The translations under genes and the position numbers were made by a program. From Gephyromycinifex aptenodytis (GTDB lineage Bacteria > Actinomycetota > Actinomycetes > Actinomycetales > Dermatophilaceae): a DNA stretch of 64,000 nucleotides. Below the pieces are notes generated by a model that did not search any database, was not told the DNA's origin, and saw only the letters and a program-made list of their open reading frames with translations. This document shows, piece by piece, positions 55,617 to 64,000 of this stretch (positions are counted from its first letter, which is position 1; each line of letters starts with the position of its first letter). The stretch covers positions 806,001-870,000 of the forward strand of contig NZ_CP051155.1 of the NCBI RefSeq assembly GCF_012277275.1, given 5' to 3'.

Positions 55617-56057
55617 CACTTCTTCTCTCGCAAGGCCGCTCCGGTGCCCTACTTCGGTAGTCGTCAACACCGCGGCCGCTCGCTACCTTCGCCGGCCCGT
55701 GTCCGAGCGTGCGGCAGCACAACCGGCACCTCATGGCGCGCCCTGCCGGTGTTCGAGCCTCGTAGGCGCGTAGGTGCGGGCGTTCACCCACCTCGCTGCG
55801 CGACAAGCCCACGGGGTCTACGGGACATCGAAGGCGCTCGCTCAGGTCAGTAGCCAGACTCCACAGAATGAGTGCGTTTGCGGAGCGTGGGCCCGGTTGC
55901 TTGGGCAGCAATGTCACTGCGGACCGCCCGAGCAGCAGGAGATCTCATCGCGGTGGCACACACCGGGCGCTGGCGCAGAACTAGCGGCCTGCTGCGCGGC
56001 ACCGTGTCCGCGCCGCCGCCCACAGTGAACCGCGGCACGCCCCGGGCAGCCAGGAAC
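55617..56057. other. Intergenic region without a supported gene
   Basis: About 440 bases between tRNA-Gly and the terminator of the DUF3618 cluster. Open frames on both strands give Arg/Pro-rich translations with no start signals or motifs. No integrase or tRNA-end repeat was seen, so there is no sign of an integrated element. Confidence 0.6.
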
Positions 56058-56060
56058 GGC

Positions 56061-56097
56061 AGGGGGCCCCTACCTATGCCACGGTAGGGGCCCCCTT
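56061..56097. terminator. GC-rich terminator of the DUF3618 cluster
   Basis: AGGGGGCCCCTACC (56061-56074) and GGTAGGGGCCCCCT (56083-56096) form a 14-bp stem with an 8-base loop, 15 bases after the last gene of the leftward cluster. Confidence 0.8.
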
Positions 56098-56111
56098 GCA
56101 CGCTGCCTCAA

Positions 56112-56819
56112 TCAGGACTGGCGGGTCTTCTGAACGTCGTCCTTGGCGTCTTGAGCAGAGCCCTTGACGTCCTGGGCCGCGTTCTGGCCCTTGTCCTTGA
56201 CATCCTTGGCGACATCCTGGCCCTGGGCCTTGACGTCTTCGACTGCGCCCTGGCCCTCGGCCTTGACGTTCTCGGCCGCGATGGTGGCCGACTCCTTGAG
56301 CTCCGCCGCAGCCTCCTGGGCGGGCGCCTTCAGGTTCTCGGCTGCTTCTTTAGCCATCTGCTGGGCGTTCTCGGCCAGCGGCTGAGCCTTCTCCTTGAGC
56401 GCGAGCGAAGCCTGCTGCTCACGTTCGGTGGAGGGCAGCAGGGAGCCGAACAGCCAACCGGCGCCCAGGGCGATGAGCCCAGCAGCCAGCGGGTTGCCCT
56501 GCGTGCGGCGACGCGCCTGGGTCGGCGCGCCAGCGACAGTGTCCTGGACCTCGGTGAGGCGCCGAGCGGCCTGGTCGCGAACGTCTTCGGCGCGCATCGA
56601 GGAGTTGTCACCGTTGTCGGCGACCCGGTCACGGACCTCCTCAGCGGTGCCCATGATGCGTTCCTTGACGCTGTTCACGGCGCCGGTCATCTTCTCGCCC
56701 TGGCGGCGAGCCATGTTGCCGGGCTTGACCTGCTCGGAGAGCGCGTCGACGTTGCGGGACAGGTCCCGGCGCGTCTTGTCGATCTCGGCGCGGATCTGGT
56801 CGGGGTCTTGGTTGCTCAT
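56112..56819 (-). CDS. DUF3618 membrane-associated protein
   Basis: A 235-residue protein whose first 50 residues are the DUF3618 motif (IRAEIDKTRRDLSRNVDALS). One hydrophobic segment near residue 115 (AAGLIALGAGWLFGSLLP) is followed by an Ala/Lys/Glu helical tail with LEA-like 11-residue periodicity. It overlaps the holin-X gene by four bases. Function is unknown; the group is common in actinobacterial envelope stress clusters. Confidence 0.85.
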   Translation of the reverse strand: MSNQDPDQIRAEIDKTRRDLSRNVDALSEQVKPGNMARRQGEKMTGAVNSVKERIMGTAEEVRDRVADNGDNSSMRAEDVRDQAARRLTEVQDTVAGAPTQARRRTQGNPLAAGLIALGAGWLFGSLLPSTEREQQASLALKEKAQPLAENAQQMAKEAAENLKAPAQEAAAELKESATIAAENVKAEGQGAVEDVKAQGQDVAKDVKDKGQNAAQDVKGSAQDAKDDVQKTRQS

Positions 56820-57265
56820 GCCGTCTCGTTTCCCTTCATCGCGTCCGGGATACGCGAGGCCGAGTCGACCGTCTGCTCCATCCCGATGTCTTTGAACTGC
56901 TTCTTGCCCACGATCGCAAGGACCGCGGCGATGATGGCCCACAGGACCGTCACAGCGAGGGCACCCCAGCCGAGGTTGAGCGGCTCGAAAGCGGAGCCGA
57001 TCCACCAGGCGAGCGCCAACGAGAAGAAGATGAGCACGAGGAGTGCGGCCACGCCCGCCCCGGCGAACATCCCGATGCCCTTGCCGGCCTGCTTGCCCGA
57101 CTGCGTCGCCTCGGCCTTGGCCAGGGCGATCTCTTGGCGGATCAGCGTAGACATGTCGGCGGTGATGTTGCCCAGACGCTCGCCCAGGCTCATGTCCTCG
57201 TCGTATGCAGCCGAGTAGGCGTCCTGGTGGACGCGGTCGCCCGAGCCCGTAGCGGACGTACTCAT
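56816..57265 (-). CDS. Holin-X family (phage holin 3_6) membrane protein
   Basis: A 149-residue protein with an N-terminal amphipathic region (MSTLIRQEIALAKAEATQSG) and two membrane helices at about residues 70-125. The family name comes from phage holins, but in actinobacteria it is usually a housekeeping membrane protein next to DUF3618, as here. ATG 57265 overlaps the next gene. Confidence 0.83.
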   Translation of the reverse strand: MSTSATGSGDRVHQDAYSAAYDEDMSLGERLGNITADMSTLIRQEIALAKAEATQSGKQAGKGIGMFAGAGVAALLVLIFFSLALAWWIGSAFEPLNLGWGALAVTVLWAIIAAVLAIVGKKQFKDIGMEQTVDSASRIPDAMKGNETA

Positions 57266-58134
57266 CGGCGGCCCTCGTTCCCGGCAGTGCCCGGGTAGTC
57301 GCCGGCGCCGCCGTACTGCGGGCTCGACTGACCACGAGCTGCCGAGTCGACACCGGTGGTGTCAACCACGCCATCCTGACCCGCGTAGGCGGGCTGGACG
57401 TAGCCAGGCTCGGTGTAGGCAGGCTGTACGTGGGTTGCGTCGTAGCCGGCAGCCGGACGCTGCATGCGGGTGTACTCGGTGCCGGAGTAGTTCGGCTCGT
57501 CGTCACTGCGTGCATCATCGGCAATGCTGCGGGTCAAGCGACCGGCGACCAGACCGGTGACAGCAGCCACGGCCAAGAAGGTCCCCGGCTTGCGACGGGC
57601 GAAGCGCTTGACCTCCTCCAGGAGCTCGGCCGGGCCGCGCTCGTCGAGCCACTGCGAGTACGAATGCAGCTGACCCGAGGCCTGGTGAGCAAGGTCGCTG
57701 GCGATGCCGGGGGCCGGCTTTTCGCCCTGCGCCATGCTGGACAGGTCGGAGCTGAGCGTGCGCAGCGTCTCGGTCAGACGCGACTGCTGAGTGCCGAACT
57801 GCGTCGACATTTCTTCGCGGGCCTGGGAGAACAGGGCGGCAGCGTGCTGGCCAGCCTCGTCCAGGACCTGCTGGGCTTCGGCCTTGGCCGTGCCGGCAAC
57901 CTCGGTGGCGCTGCGCTTGGCGGAGTCGGCAACCTGGGCGGCGCCCTCCTTCGCGGTGCCTGCAACCTCGGCTGCGTTCTGCTTGGCGTCATCGGCCACG
58001 CCTGCGGCGCGGTCCTTGGCTACGTCCTTGGTTGAGTTCTCATCGTGCTTGGCACCCGTCGACCCGGGCCCGGTCGGGTTCACCGGATTCCCAGTTGCCG
58101 CGGTGGCGCCCGCCTGCTCGAATGGTTGCGACAT
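57262..58134 (-). CDS. LEA-like helical membrane-anchored protein
   Basis: A 290-residue protein with Ala/Lys/Glu repeats (AAEVAGTAKEGAAQVADSAK, residues 54-73), a predicted coiled-coil middle, a short hydrophobic helix near residue 185 (GTFLAVAAVTGLVAGRL) and a Tyr/Gly/Pro-rich tail with repeated PAYTEPGYVQPAYAG. It heads the three-gene cluster with the holin-X and DUF3618 genes. Desiccation or envelope stress protection is a guess from composition. No enzyme motif is seen. Confidence 0.7.
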   Translation of the reverse strand: MSQPFEQAGATAATGNPVNPTGPGSTGAKHDENSTKDVAKDRAAGVADDAKQNAAEVAGTAKEGAAQVADSAKRSATEVAGTAKAEAQQVLDEAGQHAAALFSQAREEMSTQFGTQQSRLTETLRTLSSDLSSMAQGEKPAPGIASDLAHQASGQLHSYSQWLDERGPAELLEEVKRFARRKPGTFLAVAAVTGLVAGRLTRSIADDARSDDEPNYSGTEYTRMQRPAAGYDATHVQPAYTEPGYVQPAYAGQDGVVDTTGVDSAARGQSSPQYGGAGDYPGTAGNEGRR

Positions 58135-58313
58135 GTGTGCTGTGTCCTCTCCTCATGATGCGTCCAACGCCCGACTTCCTGAGGCAAGCGTTACCTGCTC
58201 CAATACCCGTGGGTGCGTAGGCCGAAACATCGAGGCGTGACTTTTTCGGACGCTCGAGCAAGTCCACCGCCGCTCGCCTCCTGGGGCGGCTCCGAAGCGG
58301 CAGTAGTTGGGTC

Positions 58314-59423
58314 TCAGTCGTGCCAGAAGAGCACGACCGCGCGATCGTCGTCCTCGCCGCTGGCCGCCTGGTCACACAATTCTTGGGCGCCCCCGGTGAA
58401 ACCGCACGGAACCAGGTATTCGGCCTTCCCGAGCAACCGGTCTATCCCGTCGTCCAAGGTGCGGTCGTGCTTTTCCACTAGCCCGTCGGAGTAGAGCAGG
58501 ACGGCGTCGCCCCGGTTGAGCGTGCCGCTCTCGCAGGGATAGTCGGCGCCGGGAAGCAGGCCCAAGGCGGGCCCGCCGCGACCGTCCAGCACCTCCCAGT
58601 CCCCGCAACCAGCAAGGAAAGTCGCAGCCGGTGGATGCCCTGCGCGCCGCACCAAGAACTCCCCCGTGCCCAGATCAACGAACAGGTGGATCGCGGTCGC
58701 GAAACCCTCTTGCCATCCCTGCCGCAAGACGTAATCGTTGGCGGCCGCCAAGAACTGGTGCGCCGGTACCGCACCCAGCAGCGCGTCCAGGGCACCGGAG
58801 AGTTGCACCGCGCGGGAGGCAGCCTTCAGGCCCTTACCGGAAACGTCGACCAGCACGATTTCGACCCGATCACTGCCCGGATTGCGGTGCGCGACGATGA
58901 AGTCCCCGGAGAAGGGATGTCCGTGCGCGGAGTTGACGCAGCTCTCAACCCGCCATGGGGAGATCAGCTGCGGCATGCACGCCCGAGCCTTCAGATCGCC
59001 GCTCAACTCGTACAGCAGCGTTTCGCCGCCGCGCCCCTGCACGCCCACCCGGGCACGCCAGCTCGAACGCCACATCGTGACAGCCGCAATGAGCATGCCG
59101 GCGACGAAGGAACCCAGCGCATCTCGGGTGTCATTCAGCAGCACTCCGCCGATGACGATGGCGCTCAACGAAAACCCGGCAATGAGCGCGTGCTCGGTAG
59201 GTCGATGCATCACACCCGAGATGACGATGGCCGGTAGGAAAGCCGCCCAAGGAACACTGCCGGGAGAGGTTAGGGCGGTGAACAACAGGCTCACCGTGAT
59301 GAGCACGAGCAGTACCGAGACCGCCTGAGCGTTCGCCGGCCCGTCCGGGGCCACCGCCCGCAACCCGCGTGACGTCAGTACCTCGGGACGTCGGCGCGGG
59401 GCGCGGGCGGAAATGCTCGGCAT
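58314..59423 (-). CDS. SpoIIE-type PP2C serine phosphatase, membrane-bound
   Basis: A 369-residue protein with about four membrane helices at residues 30-120 and a C-terminal PP2C/SpoIIE domain. Metal-binding aspartates are seen in PFSGDFIVAHR and VLVDVSGKGLKAA, with a further VLLYSDGLVE. Such enzymes dephosphorylate anti-anti-sigma factors. No sigma or anti-sigma gene is adjacent. Confidence 0.87.
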   Translation of the reverse strand: MPSISARAPRRRPEVLTSRGLRAVAPDGPANAQAVSVLLVLITVSLLFTALTSPGSVPWAAFLPAIVISGVMHRPTEHALIAGFSLSAIVIGGVLLNDTRDALGSFVAGMLIAAVTMWRSSWRARVGVQGRGGETLLYELSGDLKARACMPQLISPWRVESCVNSAHGHPFSGDFIVAHRNPGSDRVEIVLVDVSGKGLKAASRAVQLSGALDALLGAVPAHQFLAAANDYVLRQGWQEGFATAIHLFVDLGTGEFLVRRAGHPPAATFLAGCGDWEVLDGRGGPALGLLPGADYPCESGTLNRGDAVLLYSDGLVEKHDRTLDDGIDRLLGKAEYLVPCGFTGGAQELCDQAASGEDDDRAVVLFWHD

Positions 59424-59545
59424 CTGTCGGACCTTAGTCGCACACGTTTAGGGTGACAAACCGGTCACTATGCCACGTCGCCACCGCGGACCGGCGCCCT
59501 GGTATCGGCGCTGGATGTCGTAGGTCCGCCACGGCCTGCAATCGC

Positions 59546-60007
59546 TTACTCCGTCAAACTCCCGGTGGCCTCGAAACGACTCATCAGGTCGATCCGGCGC
59601 TGGTGGCGCTCTTCCCCCGTGAAGTCGGTGGTGAGGAAGACGTCGAGAATCTCCTTGGCCGTGGCCAGGTCGGTCAGCCGCGCGCCGATGGAGACAACCC
59701 GGGCGTCGTTGTGCTCCCGGCCGAGCTTGGCTGTTTCGGCGTCATAGGCCAGGACCGCGCGCACGCCCGCAACCTTGTTGGCCGCGATCTGCTCACCGTT
59801 GCCCGACCCTCCGAGCACGAGACCCAACGACATGTCGTCAGCAGCGACAGCCTGCGCGGCCGGGATGACGAACATGGGGTAGTCATCCTGGGGGTCGTAT
59901 TCAGCCGGTCCGTGATCGGTGACGTCATGACCCTGCTCGCGCAGGTAGGCGACCAGTTCGTTCTTGACCTCATAGGCCGCGTGGTCGGCGCCGACGTGAA
60001 TCTTCAT
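59546..60007 (-). CDS. rpiB: Ribose-5-phosphate isomerase B
   Basis: Interconverts ribose-5-phosphate and ribulose-5-phosphate. The 153-residue product has HVGADHAAYEVKNEL at the N-terminus, the GGSGNGEQIAANKV active-site loop and HNDARVVSIGARL. Actinobacterial RpiB lacks the usual active-site cysteine and uses a glutamate, consistent with GNGEQ here. Confidence 0.94.
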   Translation of the reverse strand: MKIHVGADHAAYEVKNELVAYLREQGHDVTDHGPAEYDPQDDYPMFVIPAAQAVAADDMSLGLVLGGSGNGEQIAANKVAGVRAVLAYDAETAKLGREHNDARVVSIGARLTDLATAKEILDVFLTTDFTGEERHQRRIDLMSRFEATGSLTE

Positions 60008-60061
60008 GGAACTCCTTTGGATACGTGCAGGGGGCGTCGGGGGTGTGCAGTGGGTGCGGTC

Positions 60062-60667
60062 TCAGTCGAAGATGGGGCCTACATCGCGGCTGCGTTTGAT
60101 TTCGAAGAATCCGGGGGTGCCGGCAACGAGAACGCACCCATCCCAGAGTCGACCGGCGGCTTCTCCCTTGGGTGCCGGGGAAAGGACCGGGCCGAAGAAG
60201 GCGACCCCATCCACTTCGATCACCGGCGTGCCCACCTCATCACCGACCAGCGCGATGGCCTCGCCGTGGCTGGCGCGGAGCAGGTCGTCAACCTCGTGGC
60301 TGCTGGCGAAATCGGCCAGCGACGCCGGCAGATCCAGGGCCGCCAGCGACTCCTGAATGATCGCCGGCATGTCGCGGCGCCCCTGCAGGTGCAGCCGGGT
60401 ACCCATCTGGTCGTAGAGCCCCTTGACCACGTCTTGTCCGTGCTCGCGCTTGGCGGCGGTGATGACACGCACCGGCCCCCAGCCCGTCTCCAGCATGGCG
60501 CGGTAGTCATCGGGCAGGTCGTCGCGGCCCTCGTTGAGCACCGACAGGCTCATAACTGACCACAGGACCTCAACGTCACGAACCGTCTCGACCTCCATCA
60601 GCCATCGTGAGGTCAGCCAGGCCCAAGGGCACAGGGGGTCGAACCACATACGCGTTTGCATGCTCAT
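60062..60667 (-). CDS. DsbA-like mycothiol-dependent nitroreductase (Rv2466c-like)
   Basis: Thioredoxin-fold protein of 201 residues with the active site FDPLCPWAW near residue 9 and a helical insertion. The CPWAW motif and cis-Pro in VGTPVIEVDG match the Rv2466c group, which uses mycothiol. ATG 60667 has AGGA upstream; ATG 60661 is an alternative. Confidence 0.85.
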   Translation of the reverse strand: MSMQTRMWFDPLCPWAWLTSRWLMEVETVRDVEVLWSVMSLSVLNEGRDDLPDDYRAMLETGWGPVRVITAAKREHGQDVVKGLYDQMGTRLHLQGRRDMPAIIQESLAALDLPASLADFASSHEVDDLLRASHGEAIALVGDEVGTPVIEVDGVAFFGPVLSPAPKGEAAGRLWDGCVLVAGTPGFFEIKRSRDVGPIFD

Positions 60668-60769
60668 GAAGCCCATCCTGCCAGTCGCCGCGGCGTGACA
60701 GGATGCAGGCCAGGTATCCGTCAGTACGCTGCTGCGCGCGCTGCGCAGGCACCCCATAAGGAGACGTCC

Positions 60770-63352
60770 GTGCCGGGTCAGAATCTCACGCGCGAGGAAG
60801 CCCGCACGCGGGCCGAACTACTATCTGTTTCGTCTTACGAGGTTGAGCTCGACATCGTCGAGGCTCTGGACCCCGATCGTGCAACCTTCCCGGTTTCGGC
60901 CCGAGTGCGGTTCTCCTGCGAACGCCCCGGCGAGTCCACCTTCATCGACTTCATCGGCGAATCGGTGGATCGAATCGTGCTGAACGGGGCTGAGCTGTCC
61001 CCGACCGAGCACTATGCGGATTCGCGGGTGCAGCTTCCGGACCTAGCCGCCGAGAACGAGCTGTTGATCCAGGCGCACGGGCGCTACATGAACACCGGTG
61101 AAGGGCTGCACCGTTTTCTGGACCCGGTCGACAACGAGACCTACCTGTACACCCAGTTCGAGGTCGCGGACTCGCGCCGGATGTTCCCCGTCTTCGAGCA
61201 GCCAGACTTGAAGTCGCACTTCACCTTCGCAGTGAGCGCCCCCGCGCGATGGGCCGTCATCTCCAACCAACCCGGCGCTCAGCCAAGCCCGGCAGACACC
61301 CGTGAAGTGGCCGGGACCCAGGTGGAAGTGGCCCGCTGGGAGTTCGCCCCCACTCCCCTGATCTCCTGCTATCTGACGGCGCTGCTCGCCGGCCCGTACG
61401 CAAGCGTCGAAGATTCGGTCACGCTGGGCGACGGCCGTACGGTGCCGCTCGGCCTGTACTGCCGCAGTTCGCTGTTGCCACACCTGGACGCCGAGAACAT
61501 CTTCGACTGCACCAAGAAGGGGTTCGCCTTCTTCGAGAAGGAGTTCGGGCTGCCCTACCCGTTCGAGAAGTACGACCAGATCTTCACCCCCGAGTACAAC
61601 TCCGGGGCGATGGAGAACGTCGGCGCGGTGACGTTCAACGAGATGTATGTTTTTCGGGCCAAGGTGACCGAAGCGATCATCGAGCGGCGGGCGCTGACGA
61701 TCCTGCACGAGCTGGCCCACATGTGGTTCGGCAACCTGGTCACGATGCGCTGGTGGGACGACCTCTGGCTGAACGAGTCCTTCGCCGAGTGGGCCTCCAA
61801 CACCGCTCTGGCCGAAGCAACGCAATGGACGCAAGCCTGGACCACCTTCGCCACCTCGGAGAAGAGTTGGGCCTACCAGCAGGATCAGCTCTCCTCCACC
61901 CACCCGATCGCCGCCGACATGCGGGATCTGGAGGATGTGGAGGTCAACTTCGACGGCATCACCTATGCCAAGGGCGCCTCCGTACTGGCTCAACTCGTGG
62001 CCTACGTGGGACGTGAGGCGTTCACCGCCGGGCTGCGGGCCTACTTCGTCCGGCACGCCTGGAAGAACACGACTTTGGATGACCTGCTCACCGAGCTGGA
62101 AGCCACCTCAGGTCGCGAATTGCGTTCCTGGTCCAAGGCGTGGTTGGAGACGGCCGGGGTCACCACGCTCAGCGCCCACATCGAGACCGGGCGCGACGGC
62201 CTCATCAGCGCGGCCAGCATCGACCAGAGCGCAACCCCGGAGCACCCGACGCTGCGCCCGCACCGGTTGGCGGTGGGTTGCTATGACCTCATCGACGGAC
62301 TGCTGCATCGCCGCCAACGGATCGAAATGGACGTCCAGGGGGCCAGCACGCCGGTCCCGGACCTGATCGGTCAGCCGCGACCCGACCTGCTGCTCGTCAA
62401 CGATGACGACCTGGCCTACGCCAAGATCGCTCTGGACGAGCAGTCGCTGCACAGCGTGACCCAGCACGCGAGGACCCTTCCCAGCCTTGCTCGTTCGCTG
62501 GTCCTGGGGGCGGCCTGGGAGTCCACCCGCGACGCCCAGATGTCGGCGCGGGACTTCATCGCCCTGTCTCTGGGCGTCTTGGACGCCGACCTCGATTCGA
62601 CACTGCGGCGCCATCTCCTGGGCCGGATCGCTACGGCGTTGCATCAGTACACCGCCCCTGAGGCCAGGGCGAAGACACACGCCGCGATCAGCGGACGGCT
62701 CAAGGAATTGGCCCTTCACTGTGAGCCAGGCAGCGACGCACAATTGCAGTTCGTCTCCGCCTTCGCCTCGTATGCCCGAACCCCGGAAGACACCTCGCTC
62801 ATTCAGGCCTGGTTCGAGGGCCAGACACCCCCGGGGCTGGCCCTGGATACCGAGATGCGCTGGACACTGTTGACCTCTCTGGTGACGGCCGCTGTGGCCG
62901 GCGAAGCCGAGATCGTCGCCGAACTGGAACGGGACGGCACCGCTACCGGTCGGGAGCGCGCTGCGCGCGCCCGCGCAGCCGTGCCCACCCTTGAGTCGAA
63001 AGAGAATGCGTTCATCTCTGCCGTCGAGCGGGACAACCTGCCGAACCAGACCTTGGACGCCGTCGCCGAAGGCTTCCAGCGGGTGCACGACCTCGACCTG
63101 CTCGCCCCCTTCGTGCAGCGCTACCACGACGCCCTGATCTCGGTGTGGTCCGGACGCACCCATGCCATCGCTGAATCGGTTGTCGAGCAGTTCTACCCCT
63201 CGGCGCTGGCCGGGCCGGAGCTACTGCAGCAGACCCAGGCATGGCTGGATGCGCACCCGGACGCCCCGGCCGGCTTGCGGCGCCTGGTCGCTGAGAACCG
63301 TGACGGCGTGGCCCGCGCGTGTCGGGCTCAGAGCCGGGACGGCCAGGGGTGA
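60770..63352 (+). CDS. pepN: Aminopeptidase N
   Basis: Zinc M1 peptidase of 860 residues that removes N-terminal residues from peptides. GSGAMEN-type motif is SGAMENVG near residue 280 and the zinc site is HELAHMWFGN with a second Glu in LNESFAEW. GTG 60770 has AAGGAG upstream; the longer frame upstream overlaps the DsbA-like gene and has no signal. The C-terminal ERAP-like domain is complete. Confidence 0.95.
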   Translation: MPGQNLTREEARTRAELLSVSSYEVELDIVEALDPDRATFPVSARVRFSCERPGESTFIDFIGESVDRIVLNGAELSPTEHYADSRVQLPDLAAENELLIQAHGRYMNTGEGLHRFLDPVDNETYLYTQFEVADSRRMFPVFEQPDLKSHFTFAVSAPARWAVISNQPGAQPSPADTREVAGTQVEVARWEFAPTPLISCYLTALLAGPYASVEDSVTLGDGRTVPLGLYCRSSLLPHLDAENIFDCTKKGFAFFEKEFGLPYPFEKYDQIFTPEYNSGAMENVGAVTFNEMYVFRAKVTEAIIERRALTILHELAHMWFGNLVTMRWWDDLWLNESFAEWASNTALAEATQWTQAWTTFATSEKSWAYQQDQLSSTHPIAADMRDLEDVEVNFDGITYAKGASVLAQLVAYVGREAFTAGLRAYFVRHAWKNTTLDDLLTELEATSGRELRSWSKAWLETAGVTTLSAHIETGRDGLISAASIDQSATPEHPTLRPHRLAVGCYDLIDGLLHRRQRIEMDVQGASTPVPDLIGQPRPDLLLVNDDDLAYAKIALDEQSLHSVTQHARTLPSLARSLVLGAAWESTRDAQMSARDFIALSLGVLDADLDSTLRRHLLGRIATALHQYTAPEARAKTHAAISGRLKELALHCEPGSDAQLQFVSAFASYARTPEDTSLIQAWFEGQTPPGLALDTEMRWTLLTSLVTAAVAGEAEIVAELERDGTATGRERAARARAAVPTLESKENAFISAVERDNLPNQTLDAVAEGFQRVHDLDLLAPFVQRYHDALISVWSGRTHAIAESVVEQFYPSALAGPELLQQTQAWLDAHPDAPAGLRRLVAENRDGVARACRAQSRDGQG

Positions 63353-64000
63353 ACCTGGACCGGGTCACCCCCCAGCCTTCCAGCGCCTCCGTTCACACCG
63401 GCCGCAAGAGCGTCGTCGCGTGGGCGTTATGGGACTGGGGTTCGGCTGCGTTCAACGCCGTCATCACGACTTTCGTCTTCACCGTCTACCTGACCAGCAA
63501 GAGCTTCGGGGAGACCGACGCCAGCACGGCTGCACTCGGCACCGGCATGGCCGTCGCCGGGCTAGCGGTAGCCCTGTTCGCGCCGGTCACCGGCCAACGC
63601 GCTGACCGGGCCGGCCGATCAGCGTGGTGGTTGGGCATGAACACGCTGATCGTGGTGGTGCTCTCGGCGCTGATGTTCACCGTGAAACCGGACCCGTCGC
63701 TGCTGTGGTGGGGCGTGGGGCTGGTGGCGGCGGGCAACGTCTTCTTCGAGTTCGCCAGCGTCAACTACAACGCCATGCTGCACCGGGTCTCGACCCCGGA
63801 GACCGTGGGACGGGTTTCCGGGCTGGGTTGGGGCGCGGGCTATCTGGGCGGGATCGTGCTGCTGCTCATCCTGTTCGTCGGGTTCATCCAACCCGAGGTC
63901 GGCTGGTTCGGGGTCAGCACGGAGCAGGGCCTGAACGTGCGCGTCTCGATGCTTGTCGCGGCGGCCTGGTTCGCTCTGTTCGCCCTGCCGGTGCTGCTCA
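63349..64000 (+). CDS. MFS transporter (UMF1/Atg22-like), 3' end missing
   Basis: Begins with GTG 63349 overlapping the pepN stop as GTGA. About 217 codons are visible with an Arg/Lys-flanked first helix (WALWDWGSAAFNAVITTF) and five or more membrane segments. WDWGSAAFN is typical of the UMF1 family, which may export amino acids; its neighbour pepN is consistent with this. The substrate is not known and the end lies outside the window. Confidence 0.8.
   Translation, partial: MNLDRVTPQPSSASVHTGRKSVVAWALWDWGSAAFNAVITTFVFTVYLTSKSFGETDASTAALGTGMAVAGLAVALFAPVTGQRADRAGRSAWWLGMNTLIVVVLSALMFTVKPDPSLLWWGVGLVAAGNVFFEFASVNYNAMLHRVSTPETVGRVSGLGWGAGYLGGIVLLLILFVGFIQPEVGWFGVSTEQGLNVRVSMLVAAAWFALFALPVLL

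Noticed and set aside
55560-55853. Open frame starting inside tRNA-Gly
   Set aside because: It begins in the tRNA, has no ribosome site and gives an Arg/Pro-rich sequence without motifs.
56816-57265. Evidence of a prophage from the holin-like gene
   Set aside because: No other phage gene is nearby; this holin-X type is a normal chromosomal partner of DUF3618.

Overview
The window is a GC-rich, densely coded chromosomal segment from an actinobacterium, most likely order Micrococcales; family level cannot be fixed from the sequence. Pointers are the B12-riboswitch-controlled class Ia ribonucleotide reductase, a translational-type ileS T-box with a very short stem I, tandem clpP genes, the ndk / DUF4233 / folC gene order, a mycothiol-type DsbA-like nitroreductase, and DUF3618 plus holin-X envelope genes. 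No prophage, insertion sequence or CRISPR array was found.

Region 1 (1-11.1 kb) is a cobalamin regulon. Three cobalamin riboswitches on the minus strand precede (a) the class Ia ribonucleotide reductase large subunit, (b) a btuCDF-like ABC importer, and (c) a second importer whose ATPase is fused to a FhuF-like ferric-reductase domain. The pattern suggests that corrinoid supply controls both uptake and the choice of a B12-independent reductase.

Region 2 (11.2-18.4 kb) encodes a respiratory molybdoenzyme of the tetrathionate/selenate/thiosulfate reductase kind (Fe-S subunit, NrfD membrane subunit, Tat-exported catalytic subunit), an accessory ferredoxin, a TorD-like chaperone, and a convergent ArsR regulator fused to a rhodanese domain. 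Region 3 (18.5-24.4 kb) is a complete lactate-use module: FadR/LldR regulator, a palindromic operator on the promoter, lactate permease and lutABC.

Region 4 (24.4-26.1 kb) holds the most unusual locus: a 125-residue Asp/Gly/Ala protein built of six 14-residue repeats, followed 5 bases later by a JmjC-type Fe(II)/2-oxoglutarate oxygenase. It looks like a substrate/modifier pair. Region 5 (26.2-36.0 kb) has ndk, DUF4233, folC, a GNAT acetyltransferase and ileS with its T-box leader, then an N-terminally truncated MacB/FtsX-type permease and a family 2 glycosyltransferase.

Region 6 (36.1-44.0 kb) is the kdpFABCDE potassium system, with four phased TTGACG/A repeats upstream that are a candidate KdpE site. 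Region 7 (44.1-55.2 kb) has a GlcD-like FAD oxidase, valS, a cysteine-peptidase-like protein, clpX, an amino-acid permease, clpP2, clpP1 (with a ClgR-type box) and tig. Region 8 (55.3-64 kb) has tRNA-Pro and tRNA-Gly, a three-gene envelope/stress cluster, a SpoIIE-type phosphatase, rpiB, a DsbA-like nitroreductase, pepN and the start of an MFS transporter. The window cuts through nrdA at its left end and this transporter at its right end.
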